Source: CAIYPG01 sp903864555
GTDB taxonomy: Bacteria > Pseudomonadota > Gammaproteobacteria > Burkholderiales > SG8-39
Direction: 5' to 3'
Length of the DNA: 64,000 nucleotides
NCBI GenBank assembly: GCA_947474715.1
Contig: CANJJT010000006.1
Span: 41,430 to 105,429 of the forward strand
This document shows positions 27,055 to 35,991 of the stretch, piece after piece. Position 1 is the first letter of the stretch. Every line of letters begins with the position of its first letter. The translations under genes were made by a program, and so were the position numbers. The notes under the pieces were generated by a model. The model was not told where the DNA came from and ran no database searches. It saw only the letters and a list, made by a program, of their open reading frames with translations.

Positions 27055-28647
27055 GTGAGATTTCACGAAAGGCTCGCCGCCCTTGTCTCCGGCAGGCGCT
27101 CTCCGCAAGCGCTATGTCAGGACGGCGCGCAGCGGCAGATGGCCGGGGATAACGCAGGCGCCCTGCGTTGTTATGAGGCAGCCCTTCAGCATTCACCGAG
27201 CTTCCCACCCGCCCTGCACGGTGCGGGTGTCATTGCACTTTGCGAAGGCCGTATAGCCGACGCCTGCAGGCTGTTGGGCGATGCTGCACGGGCTGACCAG
27301 AGTGACGTGCAGATCCAGTATGACCTGGCCGAGGCCTGCCGTCTGGGTCTGGACTGGAAGGCCGCCGCCGACCAATACCAGCGTGTGCTGGATGCAAGGC
27401 CCGGCATTCTGGCGGCCCGGCAGGGATTTGCCGAGAGTCTCCTGCGCCTGGGCCGGTACGAGGATGCGCGCGAGCCTTGCCGGCTGGCACTTGAGGCCGG
27501 GCCGAACGACCCGCGCAGTCTGTTGCTCGCTGCCGAAATGGCCATGCACCTGGACGTCCCCTCGCTCGCCGAGCGTCACGCCCGCGATGCCATGTTGCTC
27601 GATCCCTCGGACCGCCGGGCTGGCAAGTGCGTGGTGCAGGCACTGATCGCGCAGCAGCGCCATGACGAGGCAGAGGAATTGCTGCTCCCCCTTCTGGACC
27701 CCGTCGATCAGGACACGCAGCAGTTTCTTGTGGAGCTCGTCGCTGGCAGGGCCCGGTTGGACCCTTCGTTTGATCCAGTGGTGGCTTCGGCAACTCCCGG
27801 CGTTGCTGCTGCGGCGGCGGCGATTGCAGAGCGGCCTTCCTTTTCCATCATCATCTGTAGCGTGGATCGGGCCAAATTTGATGCCGTGGTTGGCAACTAC
27901 AGGACCTTGCTCGGGGGCTCGGTCGAGATTATCGGCATCCACGATGCGCGCTCACTGTGCGAAGGCTACAACCGTGGGACCAGGCAGGCCAGGGGCGATC
28001 TGCTGGTGTTTTCACACGATGACATCGAAGTGCTGACACCGGATTTTGACGAGCGTTTGAAGCACCACCTGTCTGTGCATGACGTGGTGGGAGCGTGCGG
28101 CACGAACCGGCTGGTGAAGGGGGAGGCCGCGGGACACTGGATGGGAGCGGGCTGGCCGCATCTGCGCGGACTGGTTGCACATCACTATCCGTCCTGGCAC
28201 GAAATGGCCGGCTGGTATCGCGTCCTGGTGCTGGACACCCTGGATGAACCTGCCAGTGGCGGTCTCCAGGGCCTGGACGGCATGTTCATGGCGGCGCGGC
28301 GCGAGGTGCTTGAGCGCTGCCGTTTCGACGAGGATACCTTCGATGGATTCCACTTGTATGACCTCGATTTCAGCTTTTCCGCTTATCAGGCAGGCTTTGA
28401 TGTAGCGGTGTTCCGTGACATCAGCATGATCCACTACACCTACGGAGAGAGCCCCGGTTATCAGCAGGCCTTCGAGCGCTATCAGGCGCTCTTCGAAGCC
28501 AAGCACGCCGGCAGCCTGGTCAGTCCGGCTTTCGTGTCGCGCCGGTTCATCCCGGCGCTGTGCCGGACAAAACGGCAGGTTCGCAGATTCTGCGAGGATC
28601 TGCTGACCACCCGCCGCAAGGCGGCCGGAATCCGGATGCCCGACTGA
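27055..28647 (+). CDS. TPR-repeat protein with a glycosyltransferase-like domain
   Basis: A 530-residue protein. Residues 20-240 hold about six tetratricopeptide repeats (for example GDNAGALRCYEAALQHSP and LDWKAAADQYQRVLDARP). Residues 260-500 resemble family 2 glycosyltransferases: FSIIICSVDR start, DLLVFSHDDIEVL at the DXD position (DD) and LDGMFMAARREVL followed by DGFHLYDLDFSFSAY. The TPRs suggest protein contact. No other polysaccharide or glycosylation genes are close, so the acceptor is unknown. The start is GTG 27055, weakly supported. Confidence 0.8.
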   Translation: MRFHERLAALVSGRRSPQALCQDGAQRQMAGDNAGALRCYEAALQHSPSFPPALHGAGVIALCEGRIADACRLLGDAARADQSDVQIQYDLAEACRLGLDWKAAADQYQRVLDARPGILAARQGFAESLLRLGRYEDAREPCRLALEAGPNDPRSLLLAAEMAMHLDVPSLAERHARDAMLLDPSDRRAGKCVVQALIAQQRHDEAEELLLPLLDPVDQDTQQFLVELVAGRARLDPSFDPVVASATPGVAAAAAAIAERPSFSIIICSVDRAKFDAVVGNYRTLLGGSVEIIGIHDARSLCEGYNRGTRQARGDLLVFSHDDIEVLTPDFDERLKHHLSVHDVVGACGTNRLVKGEAAGHWMGAGWPHLRGLVAHHYPSWHEMAGWYRVLVLDTLDEPASGGLQGLDGMFMAARREVLERCRFDEDTFDGFHLYDLDFSFSAYQAGFDVAVFRDISMIHYTYGESPGYQQAFERYQALFEAKHAGSLVSPAFVSRRFIPALCRTKRQVRRFCEDLLTTRRKAAGIRMPD

Positions 28648-28811
28648 GCCTGTTCAGCCCAATTTTCGCCGGACAGGCAGCAGCAGGCTTGCGCGGTGGC
28701 CGGCTGTAAAATGGCGGCTTCCATGGCAGGCAATCAGAGGGCTTGATCCGAGAAATGCCCCCGATTGCCTTCCGCCGTTGATTACCTGTTGACCAGAGAG
28801 GGGAGCAATCC

Positions 28812-31205
28812 ATGAGCGCAGCGAGCAATGCCGCACCCGCACACGGGAGTGGCCAGACCGATGAGCAGCGCATGCTGCAGGATGCCGTCACCACCTTCGT
28901 GGCCCGCGCCACCAGCCTGAAGCGCGTGCGTGCCTTGCGTGGCACTGAGCCCGGCTATGACCGCAAATTGTGGGAACAGCTCGCCGAGCAGGGATGGCTG
29001 GGCATCGTCATACCCGAACAGTATGGCGGCCAGGGACTGGGTTTCACCGAGATGCGGGCTGTGGCCGAAGGCCTCGGCGGTGCGCTGATTCCCGAGCCCG
29101 TGACGGCCTGCGCGGTGCTGGCGAGCCGTGCCCTGCTTCATGGTGACAATGAGGCCCTCAAGAAGAAATTGCTGCCGCAGATGGCCCAGGGGCGGCTGAT
29201 CGTGTCGCTGGCCTGGCAGGAGGGTGACACCGGCACGGACCTCGCGCCGAAGCTGTCTGTCACGAAGAGTGCTTCGGGCCTGGTGCTCAATGGGCAGAAA
29301 TGCTTCGTCACGCCGGCATCGGGCGCCGACGGCTTCCTGGTGACCGCCAGCGAGGGCGGCAGGACCGCCATCTACTACGTGGCGGCTGGCACTGCGGGCA
29401 TCACCATCACCCTCGACAAGCGCGCCGACGGCAGTTCCTTCGGGCGCATGAACTTCAAGGACGTCGTGGTTACTGCCGATGCCGTTGCCGCTTCGACACA
29501 GGCTGGTGATGCTGCGCTCAGTCGTGCCATCGATGAGGCGACGGTGATGGCCAGCGCCGAGCTTTACGCGGTGACCTGCAAGGCACTGGACCTGACCTTC
29601 GATTACATGAAGACCCGGGTGCAGTTCGGCAAGCCCATCGGCAGCTTCCAGGCGCTGCAGCATCGCGCGGTGGATCTGTGGATACAGAAGGAACTGGCTT
29701 CGGCCATCGTCGATGAGGCAGTGCGGGTGCTGGACCAGCCCTATGACAAGATGCGCGTGTCGGAAGTGGCAAGCCGCGTGAAATCGCGCTGCTCGGATGC
29801 CGGCATCGACCTCACCCGCGACTGCATCCGCCTCCACGGCGCCATCGGCTTCACCGACGACTACGACGCCGGCCTGCACCTGCAGCGCGCGGTCGTGCTG
29901 CAGGCCTGGCTGGGCAATGGCGCCGAGCACCGTCGCTGCTTTGATGCCACGCGCGCGTTGCACGAGCGGACTGAACTGGACAGCGCCGGCATCCTGGCAC
30001 AGATCAAGCCGGCCAGGCTTCCCGGTGAACCGGGTGAGCGGCCGAAAGACACCGACTGGAACGCGCTCACCGACGAGGAGTTCCGCTACGAGGCCATTGC
30101 CTACTACGAAAAGCACTATCCCAAGCACCAGCTGTTCATGCTCAAGCGCCCGCGCAAGCACAACATCTACGACTACATGAAGGTGTGCTCCGATCACGGC
30201 TGGCTGGCTCCGAACTGGCCGCGCGAGTGGGGTGGCATGGAGTTGTCCGCCTCCAAGCAGGTGATCCTGTTCGAGGAGCGCGAGCGCATCGGCGTGTCGC
30301 GGGTGCTGGAGCACGGCCTCAACCTGCTCGGCCCGGCGCTGATGAAGTTCGGCACCGAGGAGCAGAAGCAGAAGTACCTGCCCAAGATCCTCTCGGTGGA
30401 TTACATCTTCTGCCAGGGCTATTCGGAGCCCAACGCCGGCTCCGATCTGGCCAGCCTGCAGACCAAGGCCGAACTGGATGGGGATCACTATGTGGTGAAT
30501 GGTTCCAAGATCTGGACTTCCCTGGCACAGGACGCCAACCACATGTTCCTGCTGGCACGCACCGATCCGGATGCCAAGCGCCAGGCCGGCATCAGCTTCT
30601 TCATCCTCGACCTGAAGACGCCGGGGGTGACCATCAAGCCGATCACCAACATCACCGGTGAGCCCGAGTTCTGCCAGTGCTTCTTCGACAATGTGCGTAT
30701 CCCGAAGGAGAACATCGTCGGCGGGTTGAACAATGGCTGGACGGTTGCCAAGGGCCTGCTTGGTTTCGAGCGCCTCAACAGCGGCAGCCCGCGCCGCCCG
30801 CAGTACCCGATGAACAAGACGCGTGAGATCGCCAATGCCCGCGGCCTGTGGGAGGACGCCGAGTTCCGTTCCAAGTACACCAGGCTGGAACTTGATGTGT
30901 CCGATCTGGCGCTGCTCTATCAGCGTTATGCCGACTTGATCTCGCGCGGCGAAACCCCGGGGCCGGGCATGTCCATGCTCAAGATCTGGTCGTCGGAGAC
31001 CACCATGCGCATGAACGCATTGATGATGGAAATCGCTGGATCCTCGGGCTGCCTGGCCTCGGAGAAGGTGGCGTTCGGCGAGGATGGCAGGGTCAAGGTG
31101 AACATCATGGGCTCCTTCTACATCCTGTTTCCGGCCACCATTGCCGCCGGTGCCAACGATATCCAGCGCAACATTCTGGCCAAGCGTGCGCTTGGCCTGC
31201 CCTGA
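28812..31205 (+). CDS. Fused double acyl-CoA dehydrogenase
   Basis: A single 797-residue frame joins two complete acyl-CoA dehydrogenase domains. Domain 1 (about 1-385) includes EQYGGQGLGFTEMRAVAEGLG and RLHGAIGFTDDYDAG. Domain 2 (about 405-797) includes GYSEPNAGSDLASLQT, the FAD-binding IWTSLAQDANHM and GFERLNSGSPRR. FAD enzymes of this family introduce a double bond next to the thioester. Fused or paired forms act on bulky or branched substrates, as in actinobacterial steroid side-chain enzymes, but the substrate here is unknown. It is followed after 22 bases by a Bug-type binding protein. Length and both domains are intact. Confidence 0.9.
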   Translation: MSAASNAAPAHGSGQTDEQRMLQDAVTTFVARATSLKRVRALRGTEPGYDRKLWEQLAEQGWLGIVIPEQYGGQGLGFTEMRAVAEGLGGALIPEPVTACAVLASRALLHGDNEALKKKLLPQMAQGRLIVSLAWQEGDTGTDLAPKLSVTKSASGLVLNGQKCFVTPASGADGFLVTASEGGRTAIYYVAAGTAGITITLDKRADGSSFGRMNFKDVVVTADAVAASTQAGDAALSRAIDEATVMASAELYAVTCKALDLTFDYMKTRVQFGKPIGSFQALQHRAVDLWIQKELASAIVDEAVRVLDQPYDKMRVSEVASRVKSRCSDAGIDLTRDCIRLHGAIGFTDDYDAGLHLQRAVVLQAWLGNGAEHRRCFDATRALHERTELDSAGILAQIKPARLPGEPGERPKDTDWNALTDEEFRYEAIAYYEKHYPKHQLFMLKRPRKHNIYDYMKVCSDHGWLAPNWPREWGGMELSASKQVILFEERERIGVSRVLEHGLNLLGPALMKFGTEEQKQKYLPKILSVDYIFCQGYSEPNAGSDLASLQTKAELDGDHYVVNGSKIWTSLAQDANHMFLLARTDPDAKRQAGISFFILDLKTPGVTIKPITNITGEPEFCQCFFDNVRIPKENIVGGLNNGWTVAKGLLGFERLNSGSPRRPQYPMNKTREIANARGLWEDAEFRSKYTRLELDVSDLALLYQRYADLISRGETPGPGMSMLKIWSSETTMRMNALMMEIAGSSGCLASEKVAFGEDGRVKVNIMGSFYILFPATIAAGANDIQRNILAKRALGLP

Positions 31206-31227
31206 TGCACGCAGAAAGGATAAGCAG

Positions 31228-32238
31228 ATGAACATGACCCGCAATACCGGCGCCGTCCTCGGCGTCTTGCTGGCCTGCCTTTACGCCGGCATCCCGCAGG
31301 CTCAGGCTCAGGCTCAGGCGCAGGCGCAGAAGGGGGCCGAGTCCTATCCCAACAAGCCGATCCGCTTTCTGGTGGCCTCCATCCCCGGCGCAGCCAGCGA
31401 TGTGGTGGTGAGACTGGTGGCTCCCAGGGTGTCGGAGCGACTGAAGCAGTTACTGGTGATCGAGAACCGCGGCGGCGCCAACGGCATTCCGGCACTCAAC
31501 GCGGCAGCCCAGGCTGCACCGGATGGCTACACCATCCTCAACTCCGGCAATCTGCTGGTCCTGAATGGTGTCACGGGCAAGCTGTCCTATGACATCCGCA
31601 AGACCTTCGACCCGATCGTGCTGCTGTCTTCGCAGCCCTACATCCTGATATCCCACCCGTCACTGTCGGTCGGTTCGGTGAAGGAACTGGTGGCGCTGGC
31701 CAAGGCCAAGCCGGGTGCCATCAGTTACGGCTCATCCGGACTGGGTGCGGTCAACCACCTGGGCATGGCCTTGTTGGCCAACCGCACCGCGACCGACATG
31801 GTCCACGTGCCCTACAAGGGCAATGCCCAGGCCATCCCGGACCTGCTGAGTGGCCGCATCCAGCTCCTGTTTGCCTCCGGTCCCAGCGCGGCACCGCACA
31901 TCAAGAGCGGCAAGGTGAGGGCGCTTGGCGTGTCCAGCCTGAATCGCTCGACGGCCTTCCCCGACCAGCCGACCGTATCTGAAACGGTGAGCGGCTTCGA
32001 GCTGACCAATTCCTATTCGGTTTACGCGCCGGCGGGCACGCCGCAGGCCATGCTGCAATTGCTCAACAAGGAATTCACCGACGCTGCCAATGCGCCGGAT
32101 GTGAAGGCCAAGCTCACCCCGGATGGCATGGAAATGGGGCCGGGCACTTCGCCGGCTGCCCTCAAGCAGGCCTTCCTGAAGGAGTATGAGGTGTGGGACA
32201 ACTTCATCAAATCAAGCGCGCTGAAGCTGGGTGATTGA
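31228..32238 (+). CDS. Bug/TctC-family periplasmic solute-binding protein (copy 1)
   Basis: A 336-residue secreted receptor of the tripartite tricarboxylate (TTT) type. The signal peptide ends in a repeated Ala-Gln run. Family features are YPNKPIRFLVASIPGAASDV, ENRGGANGIPALNAAAQAAPDGYT and VPYKGNAQAIPDLLSGRI. No TctA/TctB membrane genes lie in the window, as is usual for the many orphan Bug proteins of Burkholderiales. ATG 31228 has AGAAAGGA upstream. It probably shares an operon with the acyl-CoA dehydrogenase, which suggests uptake of an organic acid. Confidence 0.92.
   Translation: MNMTRNTGAVLGVLLACLYAGIPQAQAQAQAQAQKGAESYPNKPIRFLVASIPGAASDVVVRLVAPRVSERLKQLLVIENRGGANGIPALNAAAQAAPDGYTILNSGNLLVLNGVTGKLSYDIRKTFDPIVLLSSQPYILISHPSLSVGSVKELVALAKAKPGAISYGSSGLGAVNHLGMALLANRTATDMVHVPYKGNAQAIPDLLSGRIQLLFASGPSAAPHIKSGKVRALGVSSLNRSTAFPDQPTVSETVSGFELTNSYSVYAPAGTPQAMLQLLNKEFTDAANAPDVKAKLTPDGMEMGPGTSPAALKQAFLKEYEVWDNFIKSSALKLGD
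31297..31329 (+). repeat. Hexanucleotide tandem repeat in a signal peptide (CAGGCT/CAGGCG)
   Basis: About five and a half copies of CAGGCN encode Gln-Ala dipeptides at the end of the Bug signal peptide. Six-base units preserve the frame, so copy number could vary between strains. Confidence 0.85.
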
Positions 32239-32274
32239 GTGGTGGCTGTCAAGGCCATTATTGTCGTTTTAGAT

Positions 32275-33303
32275 ATGATGGCCAGACGGCTAATAAATCA
32301 TTCGCTTGATTGTGATCATCGTCATTGGGTCGATGGGGTGGCCAGGGGAGTGATTTCGCTGGCCTTGTTGCTGGCGCCCGTGATGGCGGCAGCCCAGGAT
32401 GCCTTCCCGGCACGCCAGGTGCGCCTGGTGGTGCCGGTCGAGGCCGGTGGTGCCACAGACGTCCAGGCGCGCATGTTTGCTGCCGAGTGGGCGAAAGGTC
32501 TGGGTGGCCAGCCTGTCATCATCGACAACCGGCCGGGTGCCGGCGGGGCCATCGGCGCGGACGTGGTGGCGAAATCCCGGCCCGATGCCCATACCGTCTG
32601 TTTCTGCTCCACCAGCCAGCTGGTGCTGCTGCCCCTCACCGAAAAGCAGTATCCCTTCGTGCCATTGCGTGACCTGCAGCCGGTGACGCCGGTCTATCTC
32701 GCCGATGGCACCATCGCCGTGCGGGTGGACATGGGCGTGAAGTCGCTTGCCGATTTCGTCGCCCTGGCCAAGGCCAACCCGGGCAGATTCACTTACGGAT
32801 CGACCGGGACAGGGGGCATCATCCATCTCACCGGCGCGCTGATAGGCAACCTGACGGGCATCAACATCGTCCATGTGCCTTACAAGGGGGAGCAGCCCGC
32901 GGCCAATGACCTGATGACCGGCCGCATCGACATGCTGCCGCTGTCGGCCCTGCTGGCTGAGCGTCTGGCCAGAAGTGGCAAGGTGCGGGTGCTGGCGGTG
33001 CGCGGTGTGACGCGCAATCCACTGCTGCCTGATGTGCCCACCATGGCCGAGTCAGGCTTCCCTGGTGCCGAGACCCCCAATCATGGCGGCCTGCTGGTGG
33101 CCGCCGGGTCACCCATGCCAGCTGTCGAAAAGCTTTACAGCGCTGCCGCGGGCGTACTCAACCAGGCAGACATCAAGGATCGCTTCGTGCAGGCTGGCCA
33201 GCGTGCTTTCCTGCTGAAGCCGGACGCCTATGCGGATTTCCTGCGCCAGGAGACCGAAAAGTGGCGCAAGGTCGTGCGCAGCCTTCCTCCGCTCAGGGAA
33301 TAG
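32275..33303 (+). CDS. Bug/TctC-family periplasmic solute-binding protein (copy 2)
   Basis: The second receptor of the same family lies right after copy 1. Signature parts are FPARQVRLVVPVEAGGATDV, IDNRPGAGGAIGADVVAKS and VPYKGEQPAANDLMTGRIDM. The start is uncertain: GTG 32239, ATG 32275 or GTG 32338 are all in frame. The last gives the cleanest signal peptide (ARGVISLALLLAPVMAAAQD). None has a good ribosome site. It is tandem with copy 1 but clearly diverged, so not a recent duplication. Confidence 0.88.
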   Translation: MMARRLINHSLDCDHRHWVDGVARGVISLALLLAPVMAAAQDAFPARQVRLVVPVEAGGATDVQARMFAAEWAKGLGGQPVIIDNRPGAGGAIGADVVAKSRPDAHTVCFCSTSQLVLLPLTEKQYPFVPLRDLQPVTPVYLADGTIAVRVDMGVKSLADFVALAKANPGRFTYGSTGTGGIIHLTGALIGNLTGINIVHVPYKGEQPAANDLMTGRIDMLPLSALLAERLARSGKVRVLAVRGVTRNPLLPDVPTMAESGFPGAETPNHGGLLVAAGSPMPAVEKLYSAAAGVLNQADIKDRFVQAGQRAFLLKPDAYADFLRQETEKWRKVVRSLPPLRE

Positions 33304-33306
33304 CTT

Positions 33307-34527
33307 TCAGTGTCGTGTGGCATGCGCATTGCGATGGGCGTGCCATTTCCCCCGGCCGGCATAGCAGCCCGCTGCCAGCAGTGCGGCCACCGCCCAGAAC
33401 ACCGGGCCGACGCCCAGCGCCGCACCGATCATCCCGGCCGTGAGCGGCACGGCAGTCTGCAGGCCGTTGATGATGGCCAGCCGCAGCCCCTGCACTTCGG
33501 CCATGCGATCGGCCGGCGAGGCTTCGTGTATCAGGGCGAGGGATATGGGGGCGCTTATGCCCAGCGCCAGTCCCATCCAGAAGGCCAGCGAGATCAGCAC
33601 CCCCATCTGTGCAAAGAAGGAGGTCGCCACAAACCCGATCGCGGCCATCAGCAGCGAGCCGATCAGTATCTGCCAGTGGGTGTATCGGCGCGAGCATACC
33701 GGCGCCAGCATGCGCGAGACGACGGAGGCAAGGGAGTAGGTGCTCATGATGATGCCGATCTGCGAGGCGCTCAGGTGGATCTGGCTGCCGTACAGTGGCA
33801 TGAGGAAGGTGTAGAGGTTCCAGCCGACGTTGGTCAGCAGCGCCATCATGAATATCTCGCGCAAGGCCGGCTTGCGCAGCAATTCGCCGACACCCCCGCC
33901 GGGCCTCGCCTGCTTCTGTTCGGCGCGCCCGTGTGAGGGCAGTTCCAGCTTGTTGAGTGAAATCACCAGTGTGGGCACCAGCGGCAGCAGGGCGAGCAGC
34001 AGGAAGGTATCGCGGTAGCCGATCTCGTCGATGGCGAAACCGGCGACCAGCGGCGCAATAAAGCTGGCCATGGCATAGCCCTGCATGGCCAAACTGAAGT
34101 TGCCGACCTTGTCCTCAGGGCGGCCGTAGTGGCCGATCTGCAGCTGGTTACCGATGAAGTAGACGTTGTAGGCGGTGCCGACGACGATGCTGAGGATGAA
34201 CAGCGCGTAAATGCCCTCCCAGAACCAGGCCACGGCGGTGGCTGCGGCCATGAGCAGGGAGCAGATGATCATCGGATAGCGCGGGCCGATGCGGTCGATC
34301 CAGCGTCCGGTGGCCACCGAGGTCGTGATGCCGAGCACCGAGAAGAGGGCGGTCAGCACGCCCACTGTGGCGGGGGAGGCCTCCAGGTGCACTGCATAGA
34401 GGAGCACCGCGAAGCGCGCTCCGACGAAGTTGACATGGTTCGTCGCGGTGATCGCGATGAGGAGGTGTAGAGGCTTCAATGGAGAGGCCGGGAACGCGTC
34501 CTGGCGATGAGGGAAAACCTGCCCCAT
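33307..34527 (-). CDS. Major facilitator superfamily transporter
   Basis: A 406-residue protein with about twelve membrane segments and the MFS loop motif GRWIDRIGPRYP between helices 2 and 3. It converges on the Bug genes (three bases apart at the tail) and may serve the same nutrient or efflux role. The substrate cannot be predicted. Confidence 0.9.
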   Translation of the reverse strand: MGQVFPHRQDAFPASPLKPLHLLIAITATNHVNFVGARFAVLLYAVHLEASPATVGVLTALFSVLGITTSVATGRWIDRIGPRYPMIICSLLMAAATAVAWFWEGIYALFILSIVVGTAYNVYFIGNQLQIGHYGRPEDKVGNFSLAMQGYAMASFIAPLVAGFAIDEIGYRDTFLLLALLPLVPTLVISLNKLELPSHGRAEQKQARPGGGVGELLRKPALREIFMMALLTNVGWNLYTFLMPLYGSQIHLSASQIGIIMSTYSLASVVSRMLAPVCSRRYTHWQILIGSLLMAAIGFVATSFFAQMGVLISLAFWMGLALGISAPISLALIHEASPADRMAEVQGLRLAIINGLQTAVPLTAGMIGAALGVGPVFWAVAALLAAGCYAGRGKWHAHRNAHATRH

Positions 34528-34649
34528 TATAGCGGCGGGTCGGTGGGCGTCCCGGGCCGGCCCGGTCAGGCTAGCGTAGTCAGAGCCGCGTGGTCAAAGT
34601 CGGCCCGGCATGTGGTAGTTCGCGTCGGCTTCTTCGCCCGGTCTCCGGC

Positions 34650-35648
34650 TCATTCCTCCGGCTTGACGCCAGCCTTCTTGATCACGCCCTCCCACTTGGC
34701 GTAGTCGGCGATATAGGCCGACTTCAGTTCCGCAGGTGTCAGCGGTGGTGCAGGCACCGCGCCATCGGCTGCCATCTTGTCCTTGATGTCGGGGACTGCA
34801 ATGACCTGCACCAGTTCGCGATTGAGTGCGGTCACGATGGCCGATGGCATCTGGGCGTGCGCATACAGCATGTAGGTGTTGGCCACGTCGTAACCGGGGA
34901 TGCCCGATTCGGCAATGGTGGGAATGTCGGGAAACTCCGGCACGCGCTGCGGACGCGTGGTCGCGAGGATCCTGGCCTTGCCGGCGCGCACCGACTGGAT
35001 GCCGGAAACCGATGCCAGTGCCACATTCAGCCGGCCGGCCACCAGGTCGAGGTAGACCTGCGCATTGCCCTTGTAGGGGACATGGATCATGTCCAGGTTG
35101 GCGCCCAGTTCGATCAGTTCCAACCCGAGGTGGATCACCGAGCCCACGCCGTTGGAGCCATAGTTCAGCTTGCCGGGATTGGCCCTGACATGGGCGAGGA
35201 ACTCCTTGAAGGAATTGGCCGGGAAGGCGCTGGGCACAATGAGGAAGTAATGCGAAGTGCTCATGCGCACCAGCGGTATCAGCGCCGTGCGCACATCACG
35301 CTCGAAGCGGCCGAACACGGCATTGATGAGCAGGGTGCCGCCTGCACTCAACAGGGTGTAGCCGTCAGGGGCGGCGCTGGCGACCGTGTTGATGGCGATG
35401 CCGCCGCTGGCACCACCCTGGTTGTCCACCACGATGTTGGCGCCGGTGCGCTCGCCGAACTTGGTGGCCACCGCGCGGGTGATGATGTCCAGCCCGCCGC
35501 CGGGGGCGGTGGACACGATGACGCGGATGGGGCGCACTGGATAGCCGTCAGGCAGCAGCGGTTTCTTCTGCTGGGCGAAGGCCTGGGACGTGGCCAGCGT
35601 GCAGAGCAGCGAGGTGAGGATGGCCAGCTTGCCCGGGGTCTTGTTCAT
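34650..35648 (-). CDS. Bug/TctC-family periplasmic solute-binding protein (copy 3)
   Basis: A 332-residue receptor. The signal peptide is MNKTPGKLAILTSLLCTLAT, then AFAQQKK. Family features are YPVRPIRVIVSTAPGGGLDI, GYTLLSAGGT and VPYKGNAQVYLDLVAGR. ATG 35648 is chosen over the adjacent ATG 35651 because CAGGA is better spaced. It lies 122 bases downstream (leftward) of the MFS gene start and 343 bases from miaA. Confidence 0.9.
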   Translation of the reverse strand: MNKTPGKLAILTSLLCTLATSQAFAQQKKPLLPDGYPVRPIRVIVSTAPGGGLDIITRAVATKFGERTGANIVVDNQGGASGGIAINTVASAAPDGYTLLSAGGTLLINAVFGRFERDVRTALIPLVRMSTSHYFLIVPSAFPANSFKEFLAHVRANPGKLNYGSNGVGSVIHLGLELIELGANLDMIHVPYKGNAQVYLDLVAGRLNVALASVSGIQSVRAGKARILATTRPQRVPEFPDIPTIAESGIPGYDVANTYMLYAHAQMPSAIVTALNRELVQVIAVPDIKDKMAADGAVPAPPLTPAELKSAYIADYAKWEGVIKKAGVKPEE

Positions 35649-35991
35649 CATGATCCTGTGATGGAGTGGCCACGGTCTGCCGTGGACGGGCTGATATTCT
35701 GAGTGCGGTGGGGGCCGGGAGCAAGCCGACGCCCTGTGGCCGCTGGTTTCCTGGCGGGCGGAATGCTGGCAGTCGTGCATCCTGGTGTTCCTTTGGGTGC
35801 GAGTGCTGGCACGCGGCAGCGCACGGGCACTCTGCCCGGAGCGACATGGTCACGAGTGCATCGTTTGTCTGCCATGGGCCTTTTCAACGGTTGATTGTGA
35901 TAATAATATTTCATTTTGATTAATATCCACGCAACTTATAACACCAAAATGATCATATATATCTGGTGGGTGCGGCCCGATGCAGCGCGGC
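35649..35991 (-). promoter_or_regulatory. Intergenic region upstream of Bug copy 3
   Basis: The stretch from 35887 to 35965 is strongly AT-rich (TAATAATATTTCATTTTGATTAATAT) in a GC-rich neighbourhood, and is the likely promoter/operator of the leftward Bug gene. I see no gene here; the rest carries no obvious structure. Confidence 0.45.
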
